Source of the DNA: Deferrivibrio essentukiensis
GTDB lineage: Bacteria; Chrysiogenota; Deferribacteres; Deferribacterales; Deferrivibrionaceae
DNA length: 64,000 nucleotides
Direction: 5' to 3'
Assembly (NCBI RefSeq): GCF_020480685.1
Contig: NZ_JAJAFU010000005.1
Coordinates: 1-64,000, forward strand
Positions 44,599 through 53,228 of the stretch are shown one piece after another. The notes below the pieces were generated by a model that saw only the letters and a program-made list of their open reading frames with translations, had not been told where the DNA came from and did no database searches. Made by a program: the position numbers and the translations under genes. Numbering within the stretch: the first letter of the stretch is position 1; every line of letters starts with the position of its first letter.

Positions 44599-44634
44599 TA
44601 AAAAAGATAATTTTGGTCAAACAGGAAGTGAGTT

Positions 44635-45210
44635 ATGAATAATTTTGAAATAAATATTGGTGAAAGAGTAAAAAAGTTAAGGAATGAAAGGGAATTGACT
44701 TTGCAAGACGTCGCCAATATGACCGGTTTTTCGAAAGCATTGATTTCTCAGATAGAGAATAATGTGGTAACTCCTCCGATAAATACACTTGCCAAAATTG
44801 CAAAGGTATTAAATGTAAAGATGACTTATTTCTTTGAAGAGGAAATAAATTATAAGGACTACTATCTTGTGCCTTCTGACAAAAGGAAGTTTGTTTTTAG
44901 AGAAGGTGCTAAGCATGGATATTTATACGAAGAATTAGCGTCTATTAAAAATAATGACTTGTTTGAAACCTTCATTGTTTCTATTAAGCCAAGTTCGGGT
45001 GAGAAAAAATTGTTCAGCCATGAAGGGTACGAATTTATGTTTTTATTAAGCGGAAATATTAGGATGTATTTAAACAACAATACTGTTGAGTTGAAAGAGG
45101 GGGACAGTATCGCTTTTAATTCAAAAATACCACATTATGCTGAAAGTTTAATCAATGATGATTCAAAGGTTTTGTCTGTTAGGGTTAAAAATATTCAGTT
45201 TAAAAGCTAA
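44635..45210 (+). CDS. HTH (XRE) regulator with C-terminal cupin, copy 1
   Basis: This 191-residue transcription regulator has an XRE helix-turn-helix at about residues 9-65 (LTLQDVANMTGFSKALISQIEN). The cupin_2 domain spans about residues 110-185 (SHEGYEFMFLLSGNIRMYL, then EGDSIAFNSKIPHYAES). The family usually senses a small metabolite in the cupin and controls adjacent metabolic genes. It overlaps the convergent gamma carbonic anhydrase gene by 4 bases. It is similar in layout to the regulator at 46841. Confidence 0.85.
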   Translation: MNNFEINIGERVKKLRNERELTLQDVANMTGFSKALISQIENNVVTPPINTLAKIAKVLNVKMTYFFEEEINYKDYYLVPSDKRKFVFREGAKHGYLYEELASIKNNDLFETFIVSIKPSSGEKKLFSHEGYEFMFLLSGNIRMYLNNNTVELKEGDSIAFNSKIPHYAESLINDDSKVLSVRVKNIQFKS

Positions 45211-45731
45211 TCTATATTGAGCTTTAGGTAAATATCTTTATAGCTTAAATATCTTGCTGCGTTGCTTCTGATCATTTCTAAATCTTTATCTGTAAGCTCC
45301 CTAACTACTTTTGCAGGGTTGCCCACGATTAGGCTGTTTTCAGGATAATTTTTATTTGGGGGAACTACGGCTCCGGCTGCTACAAGTGAATTTTTCCCTA
45401 TAACTGAATTATCCATAATTATGGCACCTATTCCGATAAGACAGTCATCTTTAATTTTACATCCATGCAAAGTCACGCTGTGAGCAATAGTGACCCTTTC
45501 ACCTATCTCGGTAGGAAATTTGTCTTTAGTAACATGTATTATTGCGCCATCTTGTATATTTGAGTCTTTACCTATTTTGATATAGTTGACATCACCACGT
45601 ATTACTACGTTATACCAGATACTTACGTTATCTTCAATGGTAACGTCTCCAAGGATTATAGCATTTTTTGCGATGAAAGTGTTTTTACCGATTTTCGGTT
45701 TTAGTTTAAGTCTTTTTTCGACATTTTCCAT
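45207..45731 (-). CDS. Gamma carbonic anhydrase-like left-handed beta-helix protein
   Basis: This 174-residue hexapeptide-repeat protein has the repeats IGKNTFIAKNAIILGDVTIE through NSVIGKNSLVAAGAVV and a C-terminal helix. Metal-binding histidines are in DGAIIHVT and IAHSVTLHGC, the three-histidine pattern of gamma-class enzymes (Cam/CaiE/YrdA). It could be a carbonic anhydrase or an inactive ferripyochelin-binding-like relative. It lies 1 base after the histidine kinase gene and is probably cotranscribed with it. Confidence 0.83.
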   Translation of the reverse strand: MENVEKRLKLKPKIGKNTFIAKNAIILGDVTIEDNVSIWYNVVIRGDVNYIKIGKDSNIQDGAIIHVTKDKFPTEIGERVTIAHSVTLHGCKIKDDCLIGIGAIIMDNSVIGKNSLVAAGAVVPPNKNYPENSLIVGNPAKVVRELTDKDLEMIRSNAARYLSYKDIYLKLNID

Positions 45732-45732
45732 A

Positions 45733-46794
45733 TTATGCCTTTTTTAATCTTATTTTTATGACTGTCCCTACATTTTCTTTAGAGTCAATGAAAAACTCTC
45801 CACCCATTTTTTCTATCAAATATTTAGCAACGGCAAAACTAAAACCTAACTTTTCAGTATCTAATTTTTCAAGTTTGCCTTCTTCATTAAATTGTGACAA
45901 AAATGGCTCTGTGAGCTCTTTTAGTTTTGAATCGGGCATACCTATTCCTGTATCTTTTATAATTATTTCAAGACAATCCGGTAAATTTGTCACTTTAAAA
46001 AGAATTTCGCCTCTATTTGTGTATTTTATTGCATTATCAATAAATTGAGTTAGTGCTCTTAATAAATTTTTCTCATCTGCAATTACTTTAGGTAGATTGT
46101 CATCAGATTCATAAATAAAAATTACTTTATTATTATCTGCAATAAGTCCTTTGCCGACAGAAACAATAGATTGGTAAATGTTTTCAAAAGATACAGGTTC
46201 AGGTTTGATTTCCGTTATATCGGTTTCAAGTTTTGCTATATTTAAAATATTGTTTATCAAATTAAGTAATCTTTTACTTGATTCGTGTATAACCTTTACC
46301 ATCTCTTTAAAATCACATGAATTAGGGTCGTAATCATCTGCTGTCATTATGGTTGTAAACCCTATTATAGCATTGAGTGGTGTGCGTAATTCGTGAGATA
46401 CGTTAACTAAAAACTTTCCTCTGTAATCGGAAATTTCCTGAAGCTCTTTTCTGGATTTTATCAGCTGTAAGTTTAATGCTTTTAATTCTGCATTTGAAGT
46501 TTCAATCTCATTCATGGTTTCCTTGTTTAGTGCTAACATCTTTTCATGCTCTTGTTTTAAATTTTCAAATTCAAGAACGCAGTGGCTTAATTCATTTTTT
46601 ACTTTTTTGTATTTATTTAGAGAGTAAAGTGCAAACACACCAACTATAATTGATTCAAAAATAATTACGGCTGATAGCAGTGAGTAGAATTGATTATAAA
46701 TTAAATACATTATAAAAAAAACGTTTAGAACAGCCAGAAACACAACAATAAGGAAATTTACTAAGTTTAACTTAAGTCCTTGACTATTTCTCAT
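45733..46794 (-). CDS. Membrane-anchored histidine kinase
   Basis: This 353-residue kinase has two N-terminal membrane segments (about residues 10-32 and 38-58) with almost no periplasmic part, then a coiled coil of about 60 residues. HisKA has H134 in VNVSHELRTPLNAIIGF, and the ATPase domain has IIKDTGIGMPDSKL. The G2 region reads LGFSFAVAKYLIEKMGG, altered from the common GLGL form. No response regulator is adjacent. The start is divergent from the regulator at 46841, with 46 bases between. Confidence 0.85.
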   Translation of the reverse strand: MRNSQGLKLNLVNFLIVVFLAVLNVFFIMYLIYNQFYSLLSAVIIFESIIVGVFALYSLNKYKKVKNELSHCVLEFENLKQEHEKMLALNKETMNEIETSNAELKALNLQLIKSRKELQEISDYRGKFLVNVSHELRTPLNAIIGFTTIMTADDYDPNSCDFKEMVKVIHESSKRLLNLINNILNIAKLETDITEIKPEPVSFENIYQSIVSVGKGLIADNNKVIFIYESDDNLPKVIADEKNLLRALTQFIDNAIKYTNRGEILFKVTNLPDCLEIIIKDTGIGMPDSKLKELTEPFLSQFNEEGKLEKLDTEKLGFSFAVAKYLIEKMGGEFFIDSKENVGTVIKIRLKKA

Positions 46795-46840
46795 AATTTT
46801 AATATATAATTTAAATATAAATAAAATGCAAGGAGTTAAA

Positions 46841-47377
46841 ATGAGTTATGGAGCTAAATTAAAAGATATTAGAAAAAAATTAGGTATGACCCTTGAGGAT
46901 ATTTCTCAAAAAACTGGATTTACTAAGAGTTTTATCAGTCAAATTGAGAATGGTAAAAACTCCCCGTCTATATCATCACTAAAAAAGATTTGCTACGCTC
47001 TGGGCACAACTATTAGTGAGCTCTTTGAAGATGAAAGAAATATCGTGCATAAGTTTACTGAAAATGACTATAAAATTCTTAAAAATAAAAGTCTTTCAAT
47101 GGCTTTTTTGGCAACAAAACTTGTTAACAGAAAGTTAGAGCCAATGATAGTTGAGATAGACCCTCACTCTGAAACCGGCTCAGATTATTATAGACATACC
47201 GGTGAAGAGTTTGGTTATGTTATAAAAGGTGTCTTAACTGTTGTTATTGGAAATGAGGAGTATGTATTAAAAGAGGGGGAATCAATTTATTTTAGTTCAA
47301 ACTTACCTCATAAGCTTAAAAACAAGACTGATGAAAAGTTAAAAGCTTTTTGGGTGGGTACACCGCCAAGCTTTTAA
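46841..47377 (+). CDS. HTH (XRE) regulator with C-terminal cupin, copy 2
   Basis: This 178-residue regulator has an XRE helix-turn-helix at about residues 7-62 (MTLEDISQKTGFTKSFISQIEN). The cupin spans about residues 105-170 (RHTGEEFGYVIKGVLTVVIG, then EGESIYFSSNLPHKLKN). AAGGAG lies directly upstream of ATG 46841. An ATG at 46826 has no binding site. It is a layout paralogue of the protein at 44635. The family includes PuuR-like regulators, but the ligand is unknown. Confidence 0.85.
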   Translation: MSYGAKLKDIRKKLGMTLEDISQKTGFTKSFISQIENGKNSPSISSLKKICYALGTTISELFEDERNIVHKFTENDYKILKNKSLSMAFLATKLVNRKLEPMIVEIDPHSETGSDYYRHTGEEFGYVIKGVLTVVIGNEEYVLKEGESIYFSSNLPHKLKNKTDEKLKAFWVGTPPSF

Positions 47378-47408
47378 TGTAAGTTTAATTAGAAAATTGA
47401 ATTTTAGA

Positions 47409-47437
47409 TTGACAAACTAAACAAATATATATATTAA
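47409..47437 (+). promoter_or_regulatory. Promoter of the panBCD leader
   Basis: TTGACA (47409-47414), 17 bases, TATTAA (47432-47437). TATATT at 47430 is an alternative -10. Transcription would start near 47444, directly at the structured leader. Confidence 0.6.
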
Positions 47438-47443
47438 CCCCTT

Positions 47444-47545
47444 GGATGCAACAGAAGTGCATACCTTTTGAGTTTTAACATAGAATAAAGTATGCTTGGA
47501 TCCGGCAGGACCGAGACATGGAGACTGTTATAGATGACAACTACA
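47444..47545 (+). promoter_or_regulatory. Structured 5' leader of panBCD, candidate pan-motif type riboswitch
   Basis: The leader holds several stems. ATGCA/TGCAT is at 47446-47462. GCATAC-C-TTT/AAA-GTATGC is at 47459-47495 with a bulged C. GG-A-TCC/GGACC is at 47498-47512 with a bulged A and loop GGCA. A direct repeat GAGAC follows at 47513 and 47521. CCGGCAGG (47502-47509) can instead pair with CCTTCCGG (47547-47554), the 5' arm of the terminator, giving a possible antiterminator. The pan RNA motif, a candidate riboswitch upstream of pantothenate genes marked by bulged adenosines, occurs in this context. I could not test the match to its model. Confidence 0.6.
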
Positions 47546-47576
47546 GCCTTCCGGTTATGCCGGGAGGCTTTTTTTT
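47546..47576 (+). terminator. Leader terminator upstream of panB
   Basis: GCCTTCCGG (47546-47554) pairs with CCGGGAGGC (47560-47568), 9 pairs with one G-T, loop TTATG, followed by eight T. It lies between the promoter and panB with no coding region before it, so it acts as an attenuator. Confidence 0.88.
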
Positions 47577-47591
47577 GTATGGAGGTCAAAT

Positions 47592-48404
47592 TTGAGTAAA
47601 CATGTCGAAATAAAAAAAATAACTGTCAATCACATTAAAAGAATGAAGAATAATGAAAAGATAGCATGTCTTACTGCATATGACTATTCATCAGCAAAAC
47701 TTCTCGATGAAAGCGGTATTGATTTGATTTTAGTCGGTGATTCGCTGGGTATGGTAATGAATGGATACGAAAGTACAATACCGGTTACAGTTGATGAGAT
47801 TATATATCACACTAAGTCGGTTAAAAGAGCTGTTAAGAGAGCATTTCTTGTGGCAGATATGCCTTTTGGCAGTTATCAGGTTTCAGATGAGCAGGCAATA
47901 ATTAATGCTGTTAGGATTATTAAAGAAAGTGGAGCAGAAGCTATAAAGCTTGAAGGTGGAAAAGAGATTGCACCTTTAATTAAAAAGCTTTCTACAATGG
48001 GGATAAACGTAATGGGGCATATAGGGCTTATGCCACAGCAGGTTTTAGCTCACGGGGGTTATAAGATTCAAGGTAGAGATAATGATGAGAAGCTTTTGGA
48101 AGATGCATTTGCTATTGAAGAGGCCGGGGCTTTTTCTATTGTCCTTGAGGGTGTTATAGCCGAAGTAAGTAAGAAAATAACTGAAAGTATAAAAATTCCA
48201 ACAATCGGTATTGGCGCTGGTGTCAATTGTGATGGTCAGATTTTGGTTTTTCAGGATATATTTGGGATATTTGATGATTTTACACCGAAATTTGTAAAAC
48301 AGTATGCGAGAGTTGGCAATGTTATAAGGGAGGCTACAAAAAATTACATGTCTGATGTAAAGGTGTCCATTTTTCCTGAAGAAAAACACTCTTTTTTGAG
48401 GTAG
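47592..48404 (+). CDS. panB: 3-methyl-2-oxobutanoate (ketopantoate) hydroxymethyltransferase
   Basis: PanB makes ketopantoate from 2-ketoisovalerate and methylene-THF, the first committed step to pantothenate and CoA. The 270-residue protein has the family blocks CLTAYDYSSAKLLDESGIDL, LVGDSLGMVMNGYEST, HTKSVKRA, MGHIGLMPQ and IPTIGIGAGVNCDGQILV. The start is TTG, set by GGAGG at 47581-47585 with 6 bases spacing. It is first in panBCD, behind the leader and terminator. Confidence 0.95.
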   Translation: MSKHVEIKKITVNHIKRMKNNEKIACLTAYDYSSAKLLDESGIDLILVGDSLGMVMNGYESTIPVTVDEIIYHTKSVKRAVKRAFLVADMPFGSYQVSDEQAIINAVRIIKESGAEAIKLEGGKEIAPLIKKLSTMGINVMGHIGLMPQQVLAHGGYKIQGRDNDEKLLEDAFAIEEAGAFSIVLEGVIAEVSKKITESIKIPTIGIGAGVNCDGQILVFQDIFGIFDDFTPKFVKQYARVGNVIREATKNYMSDVKVSIFPEEKHSFLR

Positions 48405-48408
48405 CAAT

Positions 48409-49257
48409 ATGATAGTAATAAATAAAATTGAAGATTTAAGAAAGATAATAAAAAAAGAAAAATTGGAAGGGAAAAAAATTGGTTTTGTCCCTACTATGGG
48501 TTATTTGCACGAAGGACATTTGAGCCTAATTAAAAAAGCTAAATCTGAAAACAGTATTGTGGTTTGTAGTATATTTGTAAACCCTACTCAATTTGGACCT
48601 AATGAGGATTTGGAAAAATATCCACGTGATTTTGAGAGGGATAAATTTCTTTTAGAAAAGGAAGACTGCAATATTCTTTTTTATCCAACTGTTCAGGAGA
48701 TGTATCCTGACGGATTTTTCACAAAAGTTTCTTTAAATGTTCTTACTGGTAAACTTTGTGGTAAAAGTCGACCGGGTCATTTTGACGGTGTTGCCACTGT
48801 AGTGACGAAGTTGCTAAATATTGTGGCTCCAGATAATGCATATTTCGGATTAAAGGACTATCAGCAACTTCTTGTTATTAAACGGGTTGTTAAAGATTTA
48901 AATATCGACACAAATATAGTTGGTTGCCCTATTGTGAGGGAAAAGGACGGGCTTGCCTTAAGTTCCAGAAATGTTTATTTAACAGAAGAGCAAAGAGAGT
49001 CTGCACTTTCTTTAAATAAATCATTTTCCCTTGTAGAAGGGATGCTTTTAAAAGGGGTCAAGGACGCAAATAAAATAAAAAAAGAGGTAATTAAGTATAT
49101 TGAAGGGTTCCGCTTTACTAAGATTGATTATGTTGAAATTGTGGATCCTGAAACACTTGAAACTATAGAAGAGATAAATGGTAATTTTTTGATGGCATTG
49201 GCGGTTTTTGTAGGGAAAGCAAGACTTATAGATAATAATGTGTTTACAATAAATTAG
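48409..49257 (+). CDS. panC: Pantothenate synthetase (pantoate-beta-alanine ligase)
   Basis: PanC joins pantoate and beta-alanine with ATP. The 282-residue protein has the nucleotidyltransferase motifs VPTMGYLHEGHLSLI (HxGH type), VSIFVNPTQFGPNEDLEKYP-like sequence, GKSRPGHFDGVATVV, FGLKDYQQL and the KMSKS-like SSRNVYL. The length is typical. It starts 4 bases after panB. Confidence 0.95.
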   Translation: MIVINKIEDLRKIIKKEKLEGKKIGFVPTMGYLHEGHLSLIKKAKSENSIVVCSIFVNPTQFGPNEDLEKYPRDFERDKFLLEKEDCNILFYPTVQEMYPDGFFTKVSLNVLTGKLCGKSRPGHFDGVATVVTKLLNIVAPDNAYFGLKDYQQLLVIKRVVKDLNIDTNIVGCPIVREKDGLALSSRNVYLTEEQRESALSLNKSFSLVEGMLLKGVKDANKIKKEVIKYIEGFRFTKIDYVEIVDPETLETIEEINGNFLMALAVFVGKARLIDNNVFTIN

Positions 49258-49266
49258 GGGTGAAAT

Positions 49267-49635
49267 ATGAAAAGAGAGATGTTTAAATCAAAAATTCACA
49301 GAGCTACAGTTACAGATGCAGACCTTCATTATGAGGGTAGTATTACAATTGACAAGGATTTGATGGACTTAGCAAATATTAAGACTTATGAAAAGGTGGA
49401 TATTTATAATATTACCAACGGTGCCAGGTTTTCAACTTATACTATTGACGGCAAAAGGGGGGGCGGTGAAATTTGCTTGAATGGTGCTGCTGCTAGGATG
49501 GTACAACCCGGAGATATGGTTATTATTGTTTCTTATGGTCTTTACGATGAAGAAGAGTTGGAGAATCATAACCCAATTGTTATACAGGTGGACGAAAAAA
49601 ATAGACCTATCAACAAAGATAGGGTATTAGCATAA
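49267..49635 (+). CDS. panD: Aspartate 1-decarboxylase
   Basis: PanD makes beta-alanine for pantothenate. The 122-residue proenzyme contains the self-cleavage site YEGSITID, where Gly-Ser cleavage yields the pyruvoyl group. [14 protein letters not shown] and [20 protein letters not shown] are family blocks. It completes a panBCD operon and begins 9 bases after panC. A terminator follows. From 49682 to 49813 I see nothing further. Confidence 0.95.
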   Translation: MKREMFKSKIHRATVTDADLHYEGSITIDKDLMDLANIKTYEKVDIYNITNGARFSTYTIDGKRGGGEICLNGAAARMVQPGDMVIIVSYGLYDEEELENHNPIVIQVDEKNRPINKDRVLA

Positions 49636-49652
49636 TAAAGATTTTTTAATAA

Positions 49653-49681
49653 GGGGATAATTGTTGCTAATAATTATCCCC
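49653..49681 (+). terminator. Terminator after panD
   Basis: GGGGATAATT (49653-49662) pairs perfectly with AATTATCCCC (49672-49681) around a 9-base loop, followed by ATTTTA. Confidence 0.75.
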
Positions 49682-49813
49682 ATTTTACTTAGATTATACT
49701 TAATACTTAACGCTTAGAACTAAATTTGGACCTTGAACATTCTTAAGGCTTAGCATTTGATACGAAAAAATATGTAGATGCAAAAAAGTAAGGTGACAGC
49801 AGTTGATAAGGCA

Positions 49814-49842
49814 TTTACAAATTTAAATTTCTATCTTATAAT
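49814..49842 (+). promoter_or_regulatory. Sigma-70-type promoter of cheW-recG
   Basis: TTTACA (49814-49819), 17 bases, TATAAT (49837-49842). It lies 24 bases before the cheW ATG, which has GGAGGG upstream. Confidence 0.7.
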
Positions 49843-49866
49843 TTTCAAAAATCGGAGGGTTAAAAT

Positions 49867-50319
49867 ATGGCAGATATCAGTCAATTTGTTGGTTTTAAGT
49901 TAGGCTCTGAAAAATATGCTATAGATATAATGGTAATTGAAGAAATTTTAAGAAAGACAGAAATTACTCCTGTTCCAAAAGCTCCAGATTTTATTGAGGG
50001 GATAGTAAATATTAGGGGTAGAGTTATACCTGTTGTTGATTTAAAGAAAAAGTTAAATTTAGGAACAGTAAATAACTCTCAAACAAGTAGAATTATTATA
50101 GCAAATATTAATAATAAAAAAATTGGTTTTCTTGTAGATGAAGTAGAAGAAGTCTTAAGAATAGAGAAAAATTTAATTGAAGATGCACCCGCCCTTGCAG
50201 TAAATATTGATTCTAACTATATAAACGGCGTGGCAAAAACTGACAAGGGTATGATTATACTTTTGGATATTACTAAAGTTTTCTCACCTTATGAGCAGAG
50301 ACAATTTAATTCTATTTAA
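49867..50319 (+). CDS. cheW: Chemotaxis coupling protein CheW
   Basis: CheW links chemoreceptors to the CheA kinase. The 150-residue single CheW domain shows FKLGSEKYAIDIMVIEEILR, FIEGIVNIRGRVIPVVDLKK, IGFLVDEVEEVLRI and GVAKTDKGMIILLDITKV, the standard SH3-like double barrel. No cheA or cheY is nearby, so it is a stand-alone cheW, cotranscribed with recG 3 bases downstream. Confidence 0.93.
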   Translation: MADISQFVGFKLGSEKYAIDIMVIEEILRKTEITPVPKAPDFIEGIVNIRGRVIPVVDLKKKLNLGTVNNSQTSRIIIANINNKKIGFLVDEVEEVLRIEKNLIEDAPALAVNIDSNYINGVAKTDKGMIILLDITKVFSPYEQRQFNSI

Positions 50320-50322
50320 TAG

Positions 50323-52617
50323 ATGGACTATATAAGTGAACTGAAAAAAAGGATATTGCTATTAAAGAAAAATCCTTCTCCTCTATATCATGATACTAAA
50401 AATACTCTAAACTCTCTTCTTTTGATAGTTAATAACATTGATAAAAATCTTGCAACTAAAATATTACAAGTATTAGAATCCAATAATTTTAAGGCAGCAG
50501 TACTTGATGAACTGATTTCTGATTTATATATAAGTCTTGTTTCTCAGGATAATAAATCTAATTTATCTGTATTGAATTTTCCTGTTGATAAGATAAAAGG
50601 GGTAGGTGAAAAGTTAAAGGCTAATCTGCACAGTATAAATATAAAGACCGTAAACGACTTGCTTTTATTTTTCCCGAATAAATACGAATATGTGTCTTCT
50701 AATAATTTTGGCAAAAAAATACTTACGGGAAAATATTTTTCACACGAGTACGTAAAAACAAAATTTGGTAAAAATTACCTTTTTGTCATCTTCCAAGGTG
50801 AAAATGGTGAACATTTTTCAGGAGTATGGTTTAATTACAGTAAAAAATATCCTATTCCTTTTTTACAAAGTAGTAATAATCTCTCTCTTTACGGTGAAGC
50901 TAAGAATTTTAGGGGACTTCAAAGTATTGTTCATCCGGAATTTATTGATACAACTGAAATAGATAAAATAAGAGTTAAATATCCTGTAGGGACTAAAATA
51001 AAAAATAAAATATTTTGTAATTTAGTTAAGAATACATATGAGAGTTATTTTGAATATTTGTATGAAAGTCTTCCAGAATACATTTTAAGGAAGTATGGTT
51101 TTCCTGAGATAAAGCAGGCATTGAAAGGGATACATTTTCCAGCTGAGCCAGAAAATGTCAATGAACTTAACTTGTTTCAATCTATTTATCATAAAAGATT
51201 TATTTTTGAAGAGCTTTTTTATCTTCAACTAGGTTTTGCTGTTAAAAAACATAATTATCAAAAAAACAAAGGGATAGAATTCAAAATTGAAAGGAGTTTT
51301 TTAGAAAGAATCAAGCCGTTTGTACCTTTTAAACTTACAAATGCACAAAGAAATGTATTGCGTGATATTTTTAATGATATGAAAAGTCAAATCCAAATGA
51401 ACAGATTAATTCAAGGGGATGTCGGTAGCGGAAAAACTATAGTTTCATTTATTGCCGCACTTGTTGCTATATTAAACGGCTATCAGGTTGCTGTTATAGC
51501 TCCTACTGAAATTCTTGCAGAGCAACATTTCAACAATTTTAATAAGTTGATAAATAACAATTTTACAAGTGCATTGTTGACGAGTGCAGTTAAAAAGTCA
51601 GAAAAAGAAAATATAAAAAATTTTATTAAAAACCACGAAATTGATTTTGTTTTTGGAACGCATGCAATTATACAAGAGGATGTTGTTTTTAATAAGCTTG
51701 GTCTTGCTATAATAGATGAGCAACACAGATTTGGTGTGCTTCAAAGAAAAGCTTTATCAGATAAAGGGTTAAACCCTGATATTCTTTTGATGAGTGCTAC
51801 TCCGATTCCAAGAACATTAGCCCTTACTCTTTATGGCGATTTGGATATTTCGATTATTGACGAACTTCCTCCGGGAAGAAAGACAATAATAACAAAAGCT
51901 TTAAGCGAGCATAAAACAGATGTTGCTGTACATGCAATTAAGGCAGAACTAAATAAAGGGAATCAAGCTTATGTCGTTTATCCTTTGATTGAGGAAAGTG
52001 AGGTGATGGACTTAAAGGCGGCAACAATTGGATATGAAAAATTTTCTAAGATTTTTGGGGTTAAAAATGTTGGCCTTCTACATGGAAAAATGAAAAGTTT
52101 GGAAAAAAAGGAAATTATGGATAGATTTAAAAATAAAGAGATTAAAGTCCTTATCTCTACAACTGTTATTGAGGTTGGGGTTGATGTGCCTGATGCTACG
52201 ATTATGGTAATTGAAAATGCTGAAAGGTTTGGTATTGCTCAACTTCATCAGTTAAGGGGTAGAATAGGGCGAAGTGACAAACAGTCTTATTGTTTTCTTA
52301 TTTATAGTGAAAAAGTTAATGATGAAGGTTTAAAGCGTATTCGGGCGATGGAGCAATATAATGATGGCTTTAGACTTGCAGAAATTGATCTTGAAATGAG
52401 GGGACCCGGGGATTTTTACGGGGTCAGACAATCAGGGTTACCTTCTTTTAAATTTTCAAACATTATTAGAGATGCTAAGATACTGGTAGAAGCTAGAAAA
52501 GAAGCTTTGGAAATTATTCAAAATGACCCTTACCTTGAAAAGCCTGAAAATAATATATTAAGGCAGGTGCTTAAGGAAAAGTGGAAAAAAGAGATAGAAT
52601 TAATACAAATCGGATAA
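50323..52617 (+). CDS. recG: ATP-dependent DNA helicase RecG
   Basis: RecG reverses stalled replication forks and unwinds branched DNA. The 764-residue protein has an N-terminal helical extension of about 85 residues (as in thermophile RecG), a wedge/OB region with KIKGVGEKLKANL, and the helicase core. The core has Walker A GDVGSGKT, DEQH (IIDEQHRFGVLQR), SATPIPRTLALT, STTVIEVGVDVPDA, and QLRGRIGRSDKQSYCFLIYS. The C-terminal RecG block RGPGDFYGVRQSGLP is present. Family length without the extension is about 690. Confidence 0.95.
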   Translation: MDYISELKKRILLLKKNPSPLYHDTKNTLNSLLLIVNNIDKNLATKILQVLESNNFKAAVLDELISDLYISLVSQDNKSNLSVLNFPVDKIKGVGEKLKANLHSINIKTVNDLLLFFPNKYEYVSSNNFGKKILTGKYFSHEYVKTKFGKNYLFVIFQGENGEHFSGVWFNYSKKYPIPFLQSSNNLSLYGEAKNFRGLQSIVHPEFIDTTEIDKIRVKYPVGTKIKNKIFCNLVKNTYESYFEYLYESLPEYILRKYGFPEIKQALKGIHFPAEPENVNELNLFQSIYHKRFIFEELFYLQLGFAVKKHNYQKNKGIEFKIERSFLERIKPFVPFKLTNAQRNVLRDIFNDMKSQIQMNRLIQGDVGSGKTIVSFIAALVAILNGYQVAVIAPTEILAEQHFNNFNKLINNNFTSALLTSAVKKSEKENIKNFIKNHEIDFVFGTHAIIQEDVVFNKLGLAIIDEQHRFGVLQRKALSDKGLNPDILLMSATPIPRTLALTLYGDLDISIIDELPPGRKTIITKALSEHKTDVAVHAIKAELNKGNQAYVVYPLIEESEVMDLKAATIGYEKFSKIFGVKNVGLLHGKMKSLEKKEIMDRFKNKEIKVLISTTVIEVGVDVPDATIMVIENAERFGIAQLHQLRGRIGRSDKQSYCFLIYSEKVNDEGLKRIRAMEQYNDGFRLAEIDLEMRGPGDFYGVRQSGLPSFKFSNIIRDAKILVEARKEALEIIQNDPYLEKPENNILRQVLKEKWKKEIELIQIG

Positions 52618-52622
52618 ATTAA

Positions 52623-52651
52623 TTGATATATCTTTTTTGATGTATTATAAT
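52623..52651 (+). promoter_or_regulatory. Sigma-70-type promoter of the SWIM protein gene
   Basis: TTGATA (52623-52628), 17 bases, TATAAT (52646-52651), 26 bases before the ATG, with AGGAGGAG as binding site. Confidence 0.75.
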
Positions 52652-52677
52652 TTGTTAACTAAACTAAGGAGGAGCCG

Positions 52678-53223
52678 ATGCAGTTACTAAAACTCACCGA
52701 AGAACAGCTCAGAAATATTTCAACAGGCATAACCATCCAAAGGGCTGAGAATTACGTGGGAAAATTTTTTGATTGCAAGATTGAAGATAATGTTTTGAAA
52801 GGGAAAATCAGAGGTAATCATGGCGTCTATGATGTTAAATTAAAAATAGACACTGACCCGCTGTCTTATGAATGTCAATGTGAAACTTCGAAGGAAATGT
52901 TTTGTAAGCATGCTGCAGCATTGGGCTTAACTTACATTTATACACCTTGGGTTTTTGAAAGTAATAAAAAAATTAAAAGAGAAAACATAAACAGCCCTGA
53001 AGAGCTTCAATTTTATTTAAGAACCACAAAGCTTAAAACTCTATTGGAAGACCTAAAGAAATGCTGTCTTGGTGTTGCTCAACTTTCTGATATCACAGGT
53101 ATTTCAGTTCAGCAAATTTCTGCTATTGTTAAGGATGATTCGAGCGGGAAATTCCATACGCTAACAGCTCCCCTAAAGTTGGCGTGTTTGTATCTGATAG
53201 AAAAAGGTGTAAACTCAAAATAG
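52678..53223 (+). CDS. Stand-alone SWIM zinc-finger protein
   Basis: This 181-residue cytoplasmic protein has a SWIM-type zinc site near residues 71-83: ECQCETSKEMFCKH (CxC then CxH). The N-terminal half is a SWIM-associated beta region. The C-terminal 90 residues are helical with no family I recognise. SWIM domains bind zinc and often nucleic acid or partner proteins, and are commonly found with SNF2 helicases. Here the gene has its own promoter and terminator and stands alone. Function is unknown. Confidence 0.7.
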   Translation: MQLLKLTEEQLRNISTGITIQRAENYVGKFFDCKIEDNVLKGKIRGNHGVYDVKLKIDTDPLSYECQCETSKEMFCKHAAALGLTYIYTPWVFESNKKIKRENINSPEELQFYLRTTKLKTLLEDLKKCCLGVAQLSDITGISVQQISAIVKDDSSGKFHTLTAPLKLACLYLIEKGVNSK

Positions 53224-53228
53224 TCAAA

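Noticed and set aside
47444-47576. THF or SAM riboswitch upstream of panB
   Set aside because: PanB uses methylene-THF, so I looked for the THF core, but the conserved blocks and junction of the THF and SAM classes are not visible. A pan-type element fits better.
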